A DNA stretch of 62,988 nt from NCBI GenBank assembly GCA_001931905.2, contig MSJI02000916.1:1-62988 (forward strand), given 5' to 3'. The notes below the pieces were generated by a model. That model was not told where the DNA came from and made no database searches. It saw nothing but the letters and a program-made list of their open reading frames with translations. Within the stretch, counting starts at the first letter, position 1; every line of letters starts with the position of its first letter. The position numbers and the translations under genes were made by a program. This stretch comes from Cladosporium sp. IMV 00045. Taxonomy: Eukaryota > Ascomycota > Dothideomycetes > Cladosporiales > Cladosporiaceae. Positions 19,640 to 32,086 of this stretch are shown here, piece by piece.

Positions 19640-20470
19640 GTTGTTTGGTGCTGTTCTGGGTTGTTTTGATTGTATACTGGCTTGTAAGAGGTCTGTATAT
19701 GCTCCTGAGAGCTATATTGTGCGATGGTAACGAGGTAAAGAGCGGATTGGATATGTGTTCGGTGTGTGTGAGGAGAGAGTGGTGGTGTCGTGGTGAGTCG
19801 AAAGATTGCGACCGACGAGGGCTTTTGTTGGGGCGGCGTCACGAGCAAACGGATGTAAGTGAATGCACGAGACTTTTGCATCCACGCGGTTCTACGAACA
19901 ACCAGCTGACGTCGGCTTAGGACGGTTACACACGTCTATATCGCTTGCTTGTGAACAGGGTCTAGCTCGTGCAAGAGTGTGCCATACACATAACTCTATA
20001 GCAGTCTTCTGTCTGTGAAAGGCCATCACGTGGTAATCGGCTAAGTGTCCCGCACCAGTATGTCACAGGCTTGTCACGAGACTTTGGTCGTAGTTGTTCT
20101 GAAGACTATCATGCTATTCCCCATATAGAGTAGCAAGCTAGTGGTGGACAAAGGAATGGGGTCCATACAGGACAAAGCAGGTTGAAATACCGCATTGGGC
20201 TGAGTCGGGCATACACCTCGACTGGAGGCGGCGAGGTGATGTCGGTCAAATCGACAGTCGAAAGGCAGTATGCTGACCATCAATAGCCTTGATGGGTGAA
20301 GTTGTTGTCTTGTCTGTGGATTTTGTCAACTTCATGGAAATCTGCCTGTTGGGGCAAAGGGGTTTCATCATAGCTACCCAAATTATGCAGTGCCCACGAC
20401 AGTGAAGATACTCTGGTAGGCTCAAGTAGACGAAAAGAAACTCACAAGTTTACTGTGCCCGATCGTGATC
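19640..20470. other. Spacer upstream of the unknown gene
   Basis: Holds the presumed promoter of the minus-strand gene ending at 19639. No supported gene, RNA or repeat was seen in the rest. Confidence 0.4.
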
Positions 20471-20472
20471 AA

Positions 20473-20925
20473 ATCTATTGCAAAACAGACCGATTGCTCT
20501 TTAGCCGTGAAAGCATCCCCAATTGCTGCTTCTTCCGCCAATACTTTGTAGGCTTTGATGGTGATTCAGGCCAATACCGAGCTCTTTCCTGTGGTGCTCT
20601 CTCCAATCCTGTTTTGGACAATCTATTGCAAACAAAAGGTCGAATGCTCTTCGGCCGCGGAAGCATTCTCCCATGCTTTCTCGTCCAGTGGTACCAATGT
20701 AGCAGTCAACAATGGTTTTGATGGTAATTGGGACCAATATGAAGCTCTTTCTTGTGATTTCATCTGTTGGCATGCCTCTTGCAATCTTTGACAAAAGAGA
20801 TTCACGGCTTTTCAGTCCTGGAAGCATCCCCAAACGCTGCCGCTTCCACCACAATACACGTAGCCTTGAAAGGTATTCCAGGCCAACGCCAAGCTCTTTC
20901 TTCTAGTTTTCCCGGTGAACATGCT
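20473..20925. repeat. Three diverged ~150-bp tandem repeats
   Basis: Units begin at ATCTATTGCAAA (20473), ATCTATTGCAAA (20621) and ATCTTTGACAAA (20784). Each continues with a TGCTCTTyrGCCG/GAAGCAT block, a CTGCTTCTTCC-like block, TTTGATGGTnATT and AAGCTCTTTC. Spacing is 148 and 163 bases. Short frames across it differ between units, so no coding function is supported. Confidence 0.75.
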
Positions 20926-21243
20926 TTTGAACCCCTTGTATGTGCTGCTCGTCGGCAAAAACATCGTGATACTCGAGGCGTGCGATCGGGAGGACGTGTT
21001 GCCCTTACGGGGGCCAGAATACTAGCAGAACGCTCTGGAAGCGGATGGGTTCGACCGTTTGATGATATTACATGACGATGAGGATGAATACAACGTACAT
21101 GCATGGATTAACAAAAGATACCATGGTAACATCGAAGAAGTGAGGTTGGACAAGGCAGGGGAGCAAGGAGCAGTATCGCTTGTTGTGGAGACTGGAGGCC
21201 GAGCAAAGACCGAGGATGTATTCGACATTCCGGTCAGTTCAAG

Positions 21244-22000
21244 GGACAATAACAATGACAACGACTTGACAATACCTGTAATAGCAACAAAACTGCTCAA
21301 AAAACGTGCAACATCATGTATGGGGACTGGTGTTGATATATCACTGCAGAACAAGTAAAATGTTCGGTTTCTTGCTTGATGAGCTGGGAATACGGCACTA
21401 ATCAGCGCCAAAGTCCACTCCCAAGACCTACAAGGCTTCATAACACTGTCGCGACAACAGATCGAACAACAAAGAAGACCCTTTGCATCCATACCGAGAT
21501 CCTCCTGGCAAGAACCCGTGGGAAATGCTTTTTGGTGAAAGGAAGCGCGTTGCCACGGCGTACCAGCAAGGAAGTCGACCCCAGAGGTGTAACACTTGAA
21601 GTGAGGTACCTACCTTGATAAACAACAGTGACAACGACTTGACAATACTTGTAATAGTATTGAAACAGCGAAAGAGACATGCAGCATCATTGACCTCGAC
21701 TTCATGGCAACTGGGCGCCACGGAAGAAGCAAAAACCTCCCACAGTCGCTTTCCTGCCGGCCGAACATGAGGCAAAACACTTTTCACCGCCTAAGTCCCT
21801 TCCAAAGACCTACATGACTCTACTACACTGTTGCGGTAGGACGTTCAACGAAGAATAAAACCGTTTACATCCATGCCAATGCCCTCACGGCGATCAGCCG
21901 TAGGAAAAGCTCTTTCATGAAGGAGGCGAAGAAGGGCACGTTGCCGCGGCGATACCGGTAAGGACGCCAAACCCAGAGCTCATCAACATTCATTTTCGCC
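21244..22000. repeat. Diverged ~375-bp tandem duplication
   Basis: The block TGACAACGACTTGACAATAC at 21256 recurs at 21629. It is followed in both copies by a GCA(A/G)CATCAT element, a (C)AAGACCTACA/ACACTGT block (about 21420 and 21808), a CATCCAT...CCG/CC block, and a GGCACGTTGCC/GCGTTGCC block. Substitutions and indels are many, so the duplication is old. No coding frame is shared. Confidence 0.65.
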
Positions 22001-23426
22001 GTTGTGAGTCTTGGGCAAATGTAACAAACGCAGAATACTTCACTTTGGCGGGTCGAGAAGGCGGACATCGTCGCTGCTAGGGCCTGTACCTTGCAGTAAG
22101 TGTATACTGCTGACAAACCGGCCTCCGCCGCAACCGAAGGCATCTTGATCGGTCTTGAAAGAGTAAGGCGCTCAGGATACATTAACGAACTAACGCAGAA
22201 CGAGCGCATTTACTTACAGCTTCGACAATCTTCGAGCACTCGCCAGAACGCCAGCGACTTCTTCGCAAAACAGCAGCAACCTCGGCGTGTAATAATGACA
22301 ATATCGCACAATTACACGCAATCGCTACCTAGTCACGCTCGTTATAAACACCAAAGAACTCCCACAAGGTTCAAGATCCAGAGGAGAAATCACAGCTGTT
22401 GCCAACTATTCAGCAATTGCTTCGTGCACCTTTGAGCAGATGCACAGCACGCGAGCGACCTCGGCGCTCAAGACAATACAATCGGCACATAGCTTCGTTA
22501 ATCGCAAGCGCCGAAGAGCTTCGATAAGGTCTAACGTCCCGTCGAAACATCATCGATTGCCGAACACTGGGCCAGAGCCCTGAAACAAGCATGTCCGCCA
22601 ACATGACGCCGCGCAGAGCAGAGATAGTACAAGAGTTACAGGCCAGGCGTAGGCGCCTCGTTGATGATGGGAACAGACACAATTACCATTCTTTTCACGG
22701 ACACAGACATTGATACTACTTTACAGCGCCGGGTGTGTCGCCTCTTGAGCAGTCAACGCGTAAGATCCATTCTGGCGAACGAACGACTCACCGAGATACT
22801 GCAAGAGCACAACAGCGCGTGGCAATCTAAATACCGCCAAATTACCAGCTTAACGAGATCCACGTCGTCCAAAGTAGGCTTTGGAATGGCCAAATATCAC
22901 ACCGGCGTTGGATACCTGCAAAGAGACGTGATAGGTTTAATACACTGGAAGGGATCATTAGCTTGAAGAGCTGGACACAGAACATCAATCGAACAACAAG
23001 ACTACAACGCCACCAACGCGCCTGAACCTCGCGATGCTCGATTTAAATTGCCACGGCAATTCCTAGGCACGGCGTCGAGCAGTCAGAGCCGCCATGACTT
23101 ACGCGCGCAAAGTGTTTCATGGCTCGATTTTCAAGCCAAACAGCTTCCCTGAAGCCCGTTTCATCGGTCATGTGAGGCCCAAACGAATAGCCTGCCATGG
23201 AGACGATGAGAAATCCCACCACTGAGTCCTCGTCCAAAGCCGACGGGGCCTTCCTCAAGACGCGTTTTGCTGATTTGAGTGGCAACAAACGGAAAAAGTC
23301 GGACACTTCAGAGAAAGATTGAGCATGCGGACAAGAGAGAGGCATCCTTGACAGGCCCGAAAAGCTCAGAACATGGTTGATTTCTCGACATTGAAAGGAC
23401 ATTTTCGTAGTATGTTCAAGATACAA
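22001..23426. other. Spacer without supported gene
   Basis: Several short frames exist on both strands, but none has a domain, a signal peptide or consistent splice sites. The frame at 23043-23426 lies downstream of the NACHT relic without an obvious link to it. Confidence 0.4.
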
Positions 23427-25860
23427 TCATGTCCCCGAGTGACCGAGTTTGGGTGAAGATGCTGGTCGCCAAAGCCCAAGTGTGGCAAAGCGTTTGAACA
23501 GATGCCGCTTGCTCCATGAACGATGCTCGTCGGTTCCGCATGGCTCGATGAGCTGTAGCACTTGTTCTGCTATACGGGCCCAGCTTTGAGCTTTCGCGCA
23601 GTCACAAGCCATGGTACTCTTTCTCCGACAACACTTTCCCGTGAGTCGCCTTCTAATGCTATCAGATGCGGGAAGGCCTCTGACTTCGATGGTGGCAAGT
23701 TTCGCCCTGTCTGGAGTGTACTTGGCCAACAGCTCCGCCATTTCAAGAATACTGGGAAGCCCGTACAGTCGTTCCAACTCGAATTCTTCAACGGCATGGA
23801 GCAATAAGTCGATTACATTGTGCCAAGCGCTTTTTTGCGTGTCCTCTCCATGCGTCGGGTCTGCGCCAACTTGCAGCAACATGACCGCGGCTCTGGTGTT
23901 GAAAGGAGTGAGACCACTCTCTGCTCGCATCTCGGAACACATGCTAGCGGGTGGCACCGCGTAGGGAAGAAGCGTTTGACAATCCTCAAAGGACAGAAAG
24001 CCACAGTTTCCGCTGACAGCCTCGCGCAAGTACAGGCTCGATCCATGTAGGACTGCGCACGCTAACAGCGAGCCATGTCTTACATCTTCGATAACATGGA
24101 ACTGATCAGTCCAATGCACCGCTTGTCTAGCAGACGCGGACTTTTGAAAACCTTCCTTCATTCTCTGGTCAAAGATGGTGAGCAATCTGGCCTGATGTCG
24201 ATCCGTGGACAACTCTAATTGCACATTGAGGGTGAGCATGAGCATGACGTGAGATCTTTCCTTGTCATCGGAATTGACAATCTCATAGCGTGAAGTATTG
24301 TGAATTGAATGGGCGCAGATGCCAGCCATCAATGCGGCATGAACGTCGAAATCAGGTCCCACTCCAGACAAGAGCATTGATCTGCCGGTTTGGGAGTCTA
24401 TGTGCTGCTCTTACAGATAGTCCAACAGCGTCCTGTGGAGAAAGGTGACGTGGTCCTCAAACAATGGAATAGATGGATTCCATGTGTACTCAAGAAGCCC
24501 GTTGCACCGACTTCTGAGCTGCCCAGCGAGATGGCGCTCGTGAAGACTGATATCCGAAAGCGGTAGCTCAACCAATCGGCAAGCTTCTTTGTAATCTGAT
24601 GCATTCTGAGCTATTGCCAGCGTGACAGCAGGGATGCCCACATTGTCTGTGAGTTGCTGCCACTCAAGCGCGAGCAGGAGATACCTACAATTCTCCACCC
24701 TATGCTTAGGAGGAGTTCGAACTTCCAAGATATGCGTGAATAGGGTCTCGAGCTCCTGTGGGAGTTGAGTGATGCTGGTCCGGATCTCCGCGAAGCTGTC
24801 GTAGTCATTCAAGCCTGCCTGGAAAATGATGAGGACGAGCACAACCCACAAGAAGACACCTTGGGCGTTTTCGGCAACAAAATCCGCGATTCGTTGTACT
24901 TCTGCTGTTTCGGATTCCGTTATGTCCCGTAGAGCAGGATTCGACCATAGCCTCGCTTCAATGTATGCTTGAATGTCAGACACGGTTAAGGTTTCCAGGC
25001 GTAGGGTTGGATAGTGTCGGAACCCCGTGATGAAAGGGATTTCTGGTCGAGATGCTAACAATAGCTTGAGGTTTGGACACTTGGCCATCTCCAGAAAGAT
25101 CTCCACTAATTCTGTCTTGCCAATATTATCTCTGTGGTATTCGTCCAGGCCATCTATAATGAACATGTGGTGAACTGAGAGCATGCGGTCTTTAATCACC
25201 TTGTCCATCGCGTGGGTGAGTGTCTCCAGGTTGGTTCATCGTCGCTGAACTTGATCTGCCACTCTGGGAAGGCGATGCGGCAGATGCCCGGCTCTTTCTT
25301 CCATATCTGGTAAAGAAGGGTCCTGTAAAGGCCTTCGAGAGACTGCTGCAGCTTAGAACCAGTGGCCCAGAACCAGAAAGATGATATGATCAACTGTCTC
25401 TTGCCCGCCCACTCTTCTGACAAACGTTTGAGCCGTGGCTCATACGTGATGTATCTCATCAGAGTGGACTTACCAGAGGCAGGCTTGCCTTGTATCCAAT
25501 ACACTCCAGCTCCTCGTCTCAACCATTCAGCGAAGCCCGTGCTCTTGCCCTCTTCGAATATCCACCTGAATGTCTTCGCGTGAGCGGCGGCGACTTGAGA
25601 CACTCGATGCTCGATCTCCGCGAATGTGAGCCATTCAAGCAGCGCTTCTCTCCAACTCTTTTCCCGGCGAATGTCATCGTCGTTGTAAATGTTGTTAATG
25701 TCTTGGGGCTGGCGTCAGTAATTTCCACATAGTCATTAGGGACAAATGGCAAGGCTCATGTTCTCGACATACTGTAGACATTGCCGTAGTGCTGCCGTGC
25801 GTGTCCGTCTGCGTGATTTCCGATATACTGTGCCCCGGCGATTCCTAGCTCAACAGCCAT
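23427..25860 (-). pseudogene. Broken NACHT-domain NTPase gene
   Basis: Three stretches together make a fungal NACHT protein. First (25860-25773, intron 25772-25702, then from 25701): a segment ending ...GNVYN, then LEWLTFAEIEHRVSQVAAAH and the P-loop GKPASGKSTLM. Second (to 24411): Walker B MFIIDGLDEY, ASRPEIPF, and the conserved FLHRTLLDYL. Third (to 23427): a C-terminal region. Between the first two the frame changes near 25228, consistent with a one-base deletion. An in-frame TAA at 24411-24413 directly follows FLHRTLLDYL, although the same frame continues into recognisable family sequence (MLLSGVGPDFD). The intact N-terminal effector domain is absent. Such proteins act in fungal self/non-self recognition; this copy looks dead. 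Confidence 0.75.
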
Positions 25861-27173
25861 GGCCACATGCTCGTCCGCTGGCGGCAATGCATTTCATCGA
25901 TTGTTGCAAAACGACCTTGATACCGTTGTGCTGCATGATGTGGTGATGTGCTGAGTCCGGCACTGCAGTCTCTTGAAGCAAGACAAGGCTGAGCTACGCG
26001 CTCGCTTCGCATCCCACGTGTTCGATGTTGGTCTGCAGGCGTAGGGTCCTGATAACAGTCAGCGACATTTACTATACAATGTTTCTTTAGGAGAACACTA
26101 AGATGGTAGAAATTCGGACATTATTTGATGTTCTAAGTCGACGTTATAGAGGCATTTTGGAGAATCGGTCTTCACAGCAGTGGCCTAGATGAAGACCATC
26201 TAATCATGATCCATGAGTAGTTGTTCGAACAGAGTTCGAACTCTTATACTACAAAGAATATACCCCACTTTTAATTGATTGGCTCTCATTGTTTGTGGGA
26301 AAAGAATCGTTACGCGATGCTACAGCACGTGATTCATTCACAGTTGATTGAGATGTATGTGTATACGATAGCCAATAGGACACGACACGGAAGGAACATG
26401 AAGACAACCTAACATAAGAAAGTGATCAAGTACTTATCGTAAAGTATCTGAAGCTATCACGTCAACGTTGTCGGTAGTAAACTAGGACAGACGGCAAAAT
26501 AGGCCACTACGGAGAAGTAAAATCATGAAATCCGAACACTATACATAGTCGACCTTGGTTCAAAACGCGCAAAAGTTTTCAGCAGTCCTCAATGATCCGA
26601 GAAGCTCAAACACAAGGATTTAAGGGTATGGATCTGCCCAATAGGAAGATCAGTGAAAACACAAGCAATGAGTACAAGCCTGGATAATTTCGAGAATAAG
26701 GTGAACGATCACCCCAAGAAAATCGAGTTTTGGCAGCTTTCGATCTGTCAGAAGACGGATTTGATTGTATGTGAGGACGCGAGATTCATTCGATCTGTTC
26801 TGACGGGACTTGAGGTGTCTCTGTCACAAGATCATGAGCTTGGACGGCTTGAGCAATTTGACTTCAAGTTCTTTATTCAGTTCAATCAGATATGCTATCA
26901 CAGTAACGGAGTGGGAATACTTTACAGGTAGGGGTAGATGTAGTTATTCTGGCAAAGAAACGCATCATGACACTTCTCAATGGTCAAATACTGTAGCCTT
27001 TCTTAGAAATCCACGCAACATCACTTTGTATGCTTGAGCGGGATCAATCTATTCGTGATCATTGTCCGTCACCCTTTCCAACAAATTATCCTTTCATCAC
27101 GCGCTATAGCCGCGGAATTCTGGATCGTCGTCTTGATCCTCTTGCTCAATTGAGTGGAACATCCTGCGCGAAT
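25861..27173. other. AT-rich spacer
   Basis: No supported gene. A 92-residue frame at 26653-26931 has no recognisable features. At 26227-26245 there is a short inverted repeat, GTTCGAAC-aga-GTTCGAAC. Confidence 0.4.
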
Positions 27174-29026
27174 CTAAATCCAGTCTCTTCTCTCGTACTC
27201 CAAGATGGCAGCCGACAAGCCATGTTTGCGCAAGTCCGACAGCTTGACTCGCATAACACCGCGCCTTGTCATGTTAAGCGCGCTGTACACACAAGGTACA
27301 AAGAACTGAGGCGCGATATCGCGGGGACTGTGTTCGCGAATCCCAAAGGCGACCACTTCGAGAGGTTGAATCCGGCAAATCGGATCGCGGACATCCACGC
27401 TCAATGTGCGGCGGAAGATATCTGCTGCAACCCTCTCGAGCGAGTGGTCCTTTTCGGCAAGTAATTCGGGTTTCCGGTGGGGGTTGTTATAATGTGGCAG
27501 CTCGGTGATACTCAAAACTTTGAGCTTACGACAACACTCGACAATGGTGCTGATGTACTGGTCAAGATAAGCGCCACCCTCGCTCTGGATGTCGTACTCC
27601 AAGTGCATATCCGGAACTGGGATGGCGAGCTCCTCCAGCTGTGTGCACGGTTGGAGTAGACTTCTGAGATCTTCCTGGTGGTAGGAGAATGCGGGCGGAT
27701 CATTACGCTGACGAAAGTCCAGAAGAAGCTTACGAAGGCTTACGCCATGTCTAGCAATGGCGGTTGCATCAGGAAGCTCCACCAAACCCCTCAGGCACAA
27801 ATGCAAATTAACAATGCCGGCTTGGATATTGTTCAGCAAGTGGTCGATTGCTTCCTTGATGTGATCAATGAGATCAATATCTTGGCAATGTACCACGTGG
27901 AGGATCGTAAGAGCAGGGTCGCTAGCTTCGTCGCCCTTTATGAGATTCGACAAGAACACATGGGCGCCATCGCAGTGGTGGATCTCCAAGTGAGTCAAGT
28001 TGCCGACGCTGAGGTAGGTGTACCATGTGTATTTGCTTTCGGCAAGGTCAACGTCTTTGAGCTTGAGAGTTGTAAGGTAGTCCAAGTTGCCCTTTTGACC
28101 AGAGCCCACGCGAGGCACATGCGCGAACAGACTTTCCACCAGCTGGTCCCTTTTGGTGTAAGGGACCGTCTGATGTCTAAACTCATCCGCGTCAATCCAG
28201 TGCCGTCCGTCAACCTCGAGCGCTTCGATCGCTCCAGGGGCTCCTTTCTGCAGCGCGGTGCTGCAAAGCGCAGCCGCTGATGGTCCATCGGGGATGGTGC
28301 GGATTGCTTTGAGATGTTCGAACGACAAGCTTTGGAGCAGACTACCAAGATTGGTGATTGAATCCTCCACGGTTGGGAAGTATCTTTCGTCAATTGCGCT
28401 GGAGGAAAACAGCTCGATATTCTGAAGCTTCTTCTGGGACTTCCGAGGCTTTTTTTGGGTATGTGGAGGGCATGGGCGGTGGAAAGTGGAACTGCTCAGA
28501 TGGATTAGTCAAGTCCGACCGATATTAGTTAAACTACACATACTCGAAGCGTGCAAGTGTATTCTCCGGAATCTGGTCGAGTGCCATGTCCAGCCACTGG
28601 AAGGCCCTTCCAGCGTTTTTTTCGTGCGGAACGTCCAGAGAGATCTTGAGTTTGCGGATATACTTGTGGCCCTCACTTCGGTTGTTCAAGACAAGCACAG
28701 CCCTGTCGTTCATCTGTGACGAAATGACCAGCGCGAAGTCTGCGTAGAGAATAGGGATGGCGAGAGCATGGAGCTCTTTGTCTACACGTTGTACGTTGTT
28801 GAGGTCGGCCCGGTCGCCCAGCTAGAATATTGTTAGCTGAGATAGTTCGTCATCATACTCTGGTGAGTCTTACAAGATGCAAAATCCGTAATTTCAGTTC
28901 TTCTGGTAGAGCGGACAGAAGATTGCTTGCAGGTTCGTTGCCCTTCGCAGGTTTCGTGATGGGCTCGACGTGCGTCGAGAAATTGGTAGAGTCGACCACT
29001 CGACTATTGTAGAATAAAACGCCCAT
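27174..29026 (-). CDS. F-box protein (582 residues)
   Basis: Three exons join in phase: 29026-28874, 28821-28544 and 28491-27174, with two 52-base introns (GTAAGA...CTAG and GTATGT...GCAG, both with CTAAC/CTAAT branch sites). The product has an F-box at about residues 34-80 (LLSALPEELKLRILHL, continuing across intron 1 into DLNNVQRVDKELHALAIPILY). The remaining ~500 residues have the regular hydrophobic spacing of leucine-rich repeat-like F-box substrate domains. The known role of this family is recruiting substrates to SCF ubiquitin ligases through Skp1; the target here is unknown. The start was chosen as the first in-frame ATG before the F-box. Confidence 0.85.
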
Positions 29027-30510
29027 GATGTGGGATAGGTATGCAGGATGATATCTACGGCGGGGTGAGAGATTGTGATCAAGTGGCTCGGAAGAGGGTG
29101 GTTGGTTTGAAGAGATTCGTCGAAAAAATCTGTCGAGTAATTCTGCTGCGTAGTCGTTGTCAAGTCGCGAGTGTTCGATGGTGCTATACACACGATGCCG
29201 AGAGAAAGGAGAATTGCAGCTGCAGTGACAGCAGTTTGCTAGTGTCTTGCGCAGAGGTCTTGGTAGTATATAATGACATAAGAAAACACAGCTTGTTGGA
29301 GCCTTATTCACTGAAAGTTAATGGCGGACAGCGAGATCGCACGCAGAGCTGGCGTGATGCCATAATCGCGATCTTTCACTCGGCGATAGCATGCGCAGAA
29401 GTGAATGCATCGGGCCGCTCGACCAGGACTGCGCACATTAGGCAGTAAAGGAAAGTCCTTAAGACGTCTCGAAATGAAAGTCACAGGCCAAAGAAACAAA
29501 ACTCCAAGGAGCAAAAAAACGCTGGACAGCGATATTTTGACGTTAGGTCCTAGTAGGCACCGCTTCATCAATATATACGCTCAGTCTTAGAAGTTTGTTG
29601 TTGTTGTTGGCTCCTTGTCTCGCTTCCTTGCAAACGTGGCCAATTTCAGTGACCAGGGCAAGGTCGTTTGTTCTAGTCCAGTCATAAGAAGCCTTGGATC
29701 ACGCATAGCAAGACAATCTTTTATTAAAAGATGTCATAGTCTCGCCTCAGCCGTCGAACAATGGGGAACGAATGACCTGAGTGAAACATCATCAGCTCGA
29801 CATCTTTCTTTCACCCTGTTATTAGACAAAAGCACGAAATTGTTTGTACCAACCCACTTACTAACAATAGATTCCTGAATCGTCCCATGCTAAGCCCACC
29901 CAATTCTTTGGGTTGAAGGGTCATAGCACTGTCTTAGCCGAAGGATGCGCCAAAAGGCGCGTCTAGATACATTCTTTTGCTCTGCTCTGGTGTCAGACCC
30001 AAAAACAAGACTGTTTGCACCAAGCCACTTACAATGAATCCCTTCCAGCACGACAACTCTGTTTGTGATGTGATTCCAGGCGGCGGAGGGATTGAGACGT
30101 TTGTCTTCCTCTGTTCACTTACAGCAAGCCATGGTTCGCGTCTTGCGAAGCAAGCTTCGAGTGAAAGAGTCGTAATTCTTGCTTCGGAGGTTGAATGGAA
30201 CTGATGAAAAAGTCGAGTCCAGTAGAATATTCTCGCGTTCACAGGAGAATAGCTTCGGCTAATTCGTCAAACTCCCTGGCCTAATCTCTTCGACGCGACG
30301 CGGTTCCTTGGACTGGAGAAAAAGCTAGACAATCTTGTAAGCGTATCAGTGGAGGGGCGTTGGTGTTTTTCGTGTTGAAAAATCTGATATCTGTACATGC
30401 CGTTTGATGATACAATCACTACCTTTAGCCCGACCTCTAATGTGGCAAATACTTCTCAGTGCCATTTATCTTCCCAAAACCCCTACTGATACACAATGTC
30501 CACACATCAT
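29027..30510. other. Spacer between F-box gene and MSS51
   Basis: Contains no supported gene. A weak direct duplication with a period of about 434 bases is suggested by similar blocks starting with AAGCC at 29691 and 30125. Confidence 0.35.
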
Positions 30511-32086
30511 CTATTCCTTAACCGTGTAAGTATCAGCCTCGTACCTCTTACCTCTGAACGCCCACATGCCAAAGTTGCCACAGCTGATATCACCGGGGTC
30601 CAAATCATTCAGATCCCACCTCAAACTCCTAAAGCGGTTCTCGCCAGGCTCGATGAGCAAGTCCATCTCGCCACGCGACTGCGTCTTGACCCAATCGATG
30701 TCGCGCTTCATGTCGAAGTCCGTGTAGCCCGTGCAGATGACGGGGACCTTCATGTCGAGCAGCTTGGGCAAAGTCTGCTGCCACTCGTGCGAGCTCGCCG
30801 GGTGGCCGAGGCCAGGGTGGAAGCACACCACCGCGTCGAAGTAGGGGTCGAAGGGACCGAAGTGCTGCGCTTCATGCAGCGTGTGGAAGTATTCCACGTA
30901 AGTGCTGATTTTCATTTGGCCGCCGAGACGGTCTTCGACGATGGCGCCGAAGGGGTTGGCGGGCGTTCGGGGTGGGAGGGGGAATTCGTGGTCGCGGTTG
31001 GCCATGCTTTCGGGGCCGATGAAGATCAGGTGGAAAGACACGCGAGGGAAAAGGTGCGAGAGTTGGAGCCAGACTTCGCGAGGTAGAGAGGATTCGGCGC
31101 GGGCACCGAGGATGAAAAGGCGGACTGGAGGCGGGTTGGGTCTGAGACCTTTGATGGTGATGTCTGCGCCGGAGCGTTCAGGGTGGAGCGTGTAGCGAAG
31201 GGCTAGGATGTCTCGTTAGTCTTTATCATAAATGCAGAGCGGTACAAGCTGTCTTACCACTAAGTGACCTCAGGCCTTCAGAGGTCATTCTGCCGCCCTT
31301 TGAGAGATTGTACGGGCTGAGTTCATGCAAGACGCTGCCAATGGTGATGGGATAGGTCAGTAGTCTTGTGACCTGCCTCATAGCCCTCTCGTCGTTCACA
31401 GCCTGAAATTCTCTCGAGTACATCAAAGTATCCCAGTTGGTAAGGTTGACCTGCGCCTCGTCCATGGTCGCTCCTGGGTATTCAAACTCGGGGAAGAAGC
31501 GGCCTGAGACCAAGTCGTGATCGTCCTCGTTGATTTCTCTAAGCTGGTCGCAGATTTCCATATGCTTCTCCATCTCATCGGCAAAATGTTCTTCGGAACA
31601 AGCTGCTGGTACACCGCAGAAAGGACACTCGTAGCGCAAATGCGCGGGGGCCAGGGAACCAGTCTTGCGAGCTTCAACGTCGTCCGGCGAGGTTGGCGTG
31701 CGGGTCGCCTGATGTTCCGGATGTGGGCAGTATGCATTCTGCATCATCACTGCCGCTCTTTGGCGAATAGCGCTGGAAGGCGAGTGTGTGAAAGAGTGGA
31801 AAAGGTTATTCCGCTTCAGCATGGCTCTAGAGTCGTCTCTTTCCTTGTCGGTTGTCCTCCCTCGGGGGGTGACTTCGGGGGGAACTTCATTTGCGGGTTG
31901 ATGAAGCGAGTCTACGCCAGACTGGGCTTTTTGACGAGCAGAGTGGTGGATCTGGCGAGGTTTTGAGGATTGTCTGGAGGCAGAAGAAACAAAAGTTCGG
32001 CGGATTGCGGCATTCTGGGTGGTAGGACGAGCGGCCGGAGTGGCGGCAATGCGCAGGCAGCGCGTACAAATATTTCTTGAGGCCAT
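30511..32086 (-). CDS. MSS51: Mss51-like mitochondrial translational activator, MYND-type zinc finger
   Basis: Two exons (32086-31258, 31202-30511) flank a 55-base intron (GTAAGA...CTAG, branch CTAAC) and encode 506 residues. Residues 1-40 are basic and Ser/Ala-rich, as in a mitochondrial presequence. A zinc-binding region spans about 120-180 (YCPHPEHQ, RYECPFCGVPAACSEEH, HMEICDQ). The long conserved body includes GRFFPEFEYPG, LTYPITIGSVLHELSPYN, FHLIFIGPESMANR and FHPGLGHPASS, which I recognise from fungal Mss51 orthologues. In yeast Mss51 promotes COX1 mRNA translation and Cox1 assembly in mitochondria. Total length and order fit the family. It is divergently transcribed from RSE1. Confidence 0.93.

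Noticed and set aside
24380..24413. A 33-base intron removing the stop at 24411 in the NACHT relic
   Set aside because: GTAAGA and CAG are present, but 33 bases is too short for fungal splicing and would delete family-like sequence.
26227..26245. tRNA B-box-like GTTCGAAC sequence
   Set aside because: It is an inverted repeat without a cloverleaf or A-box around it.
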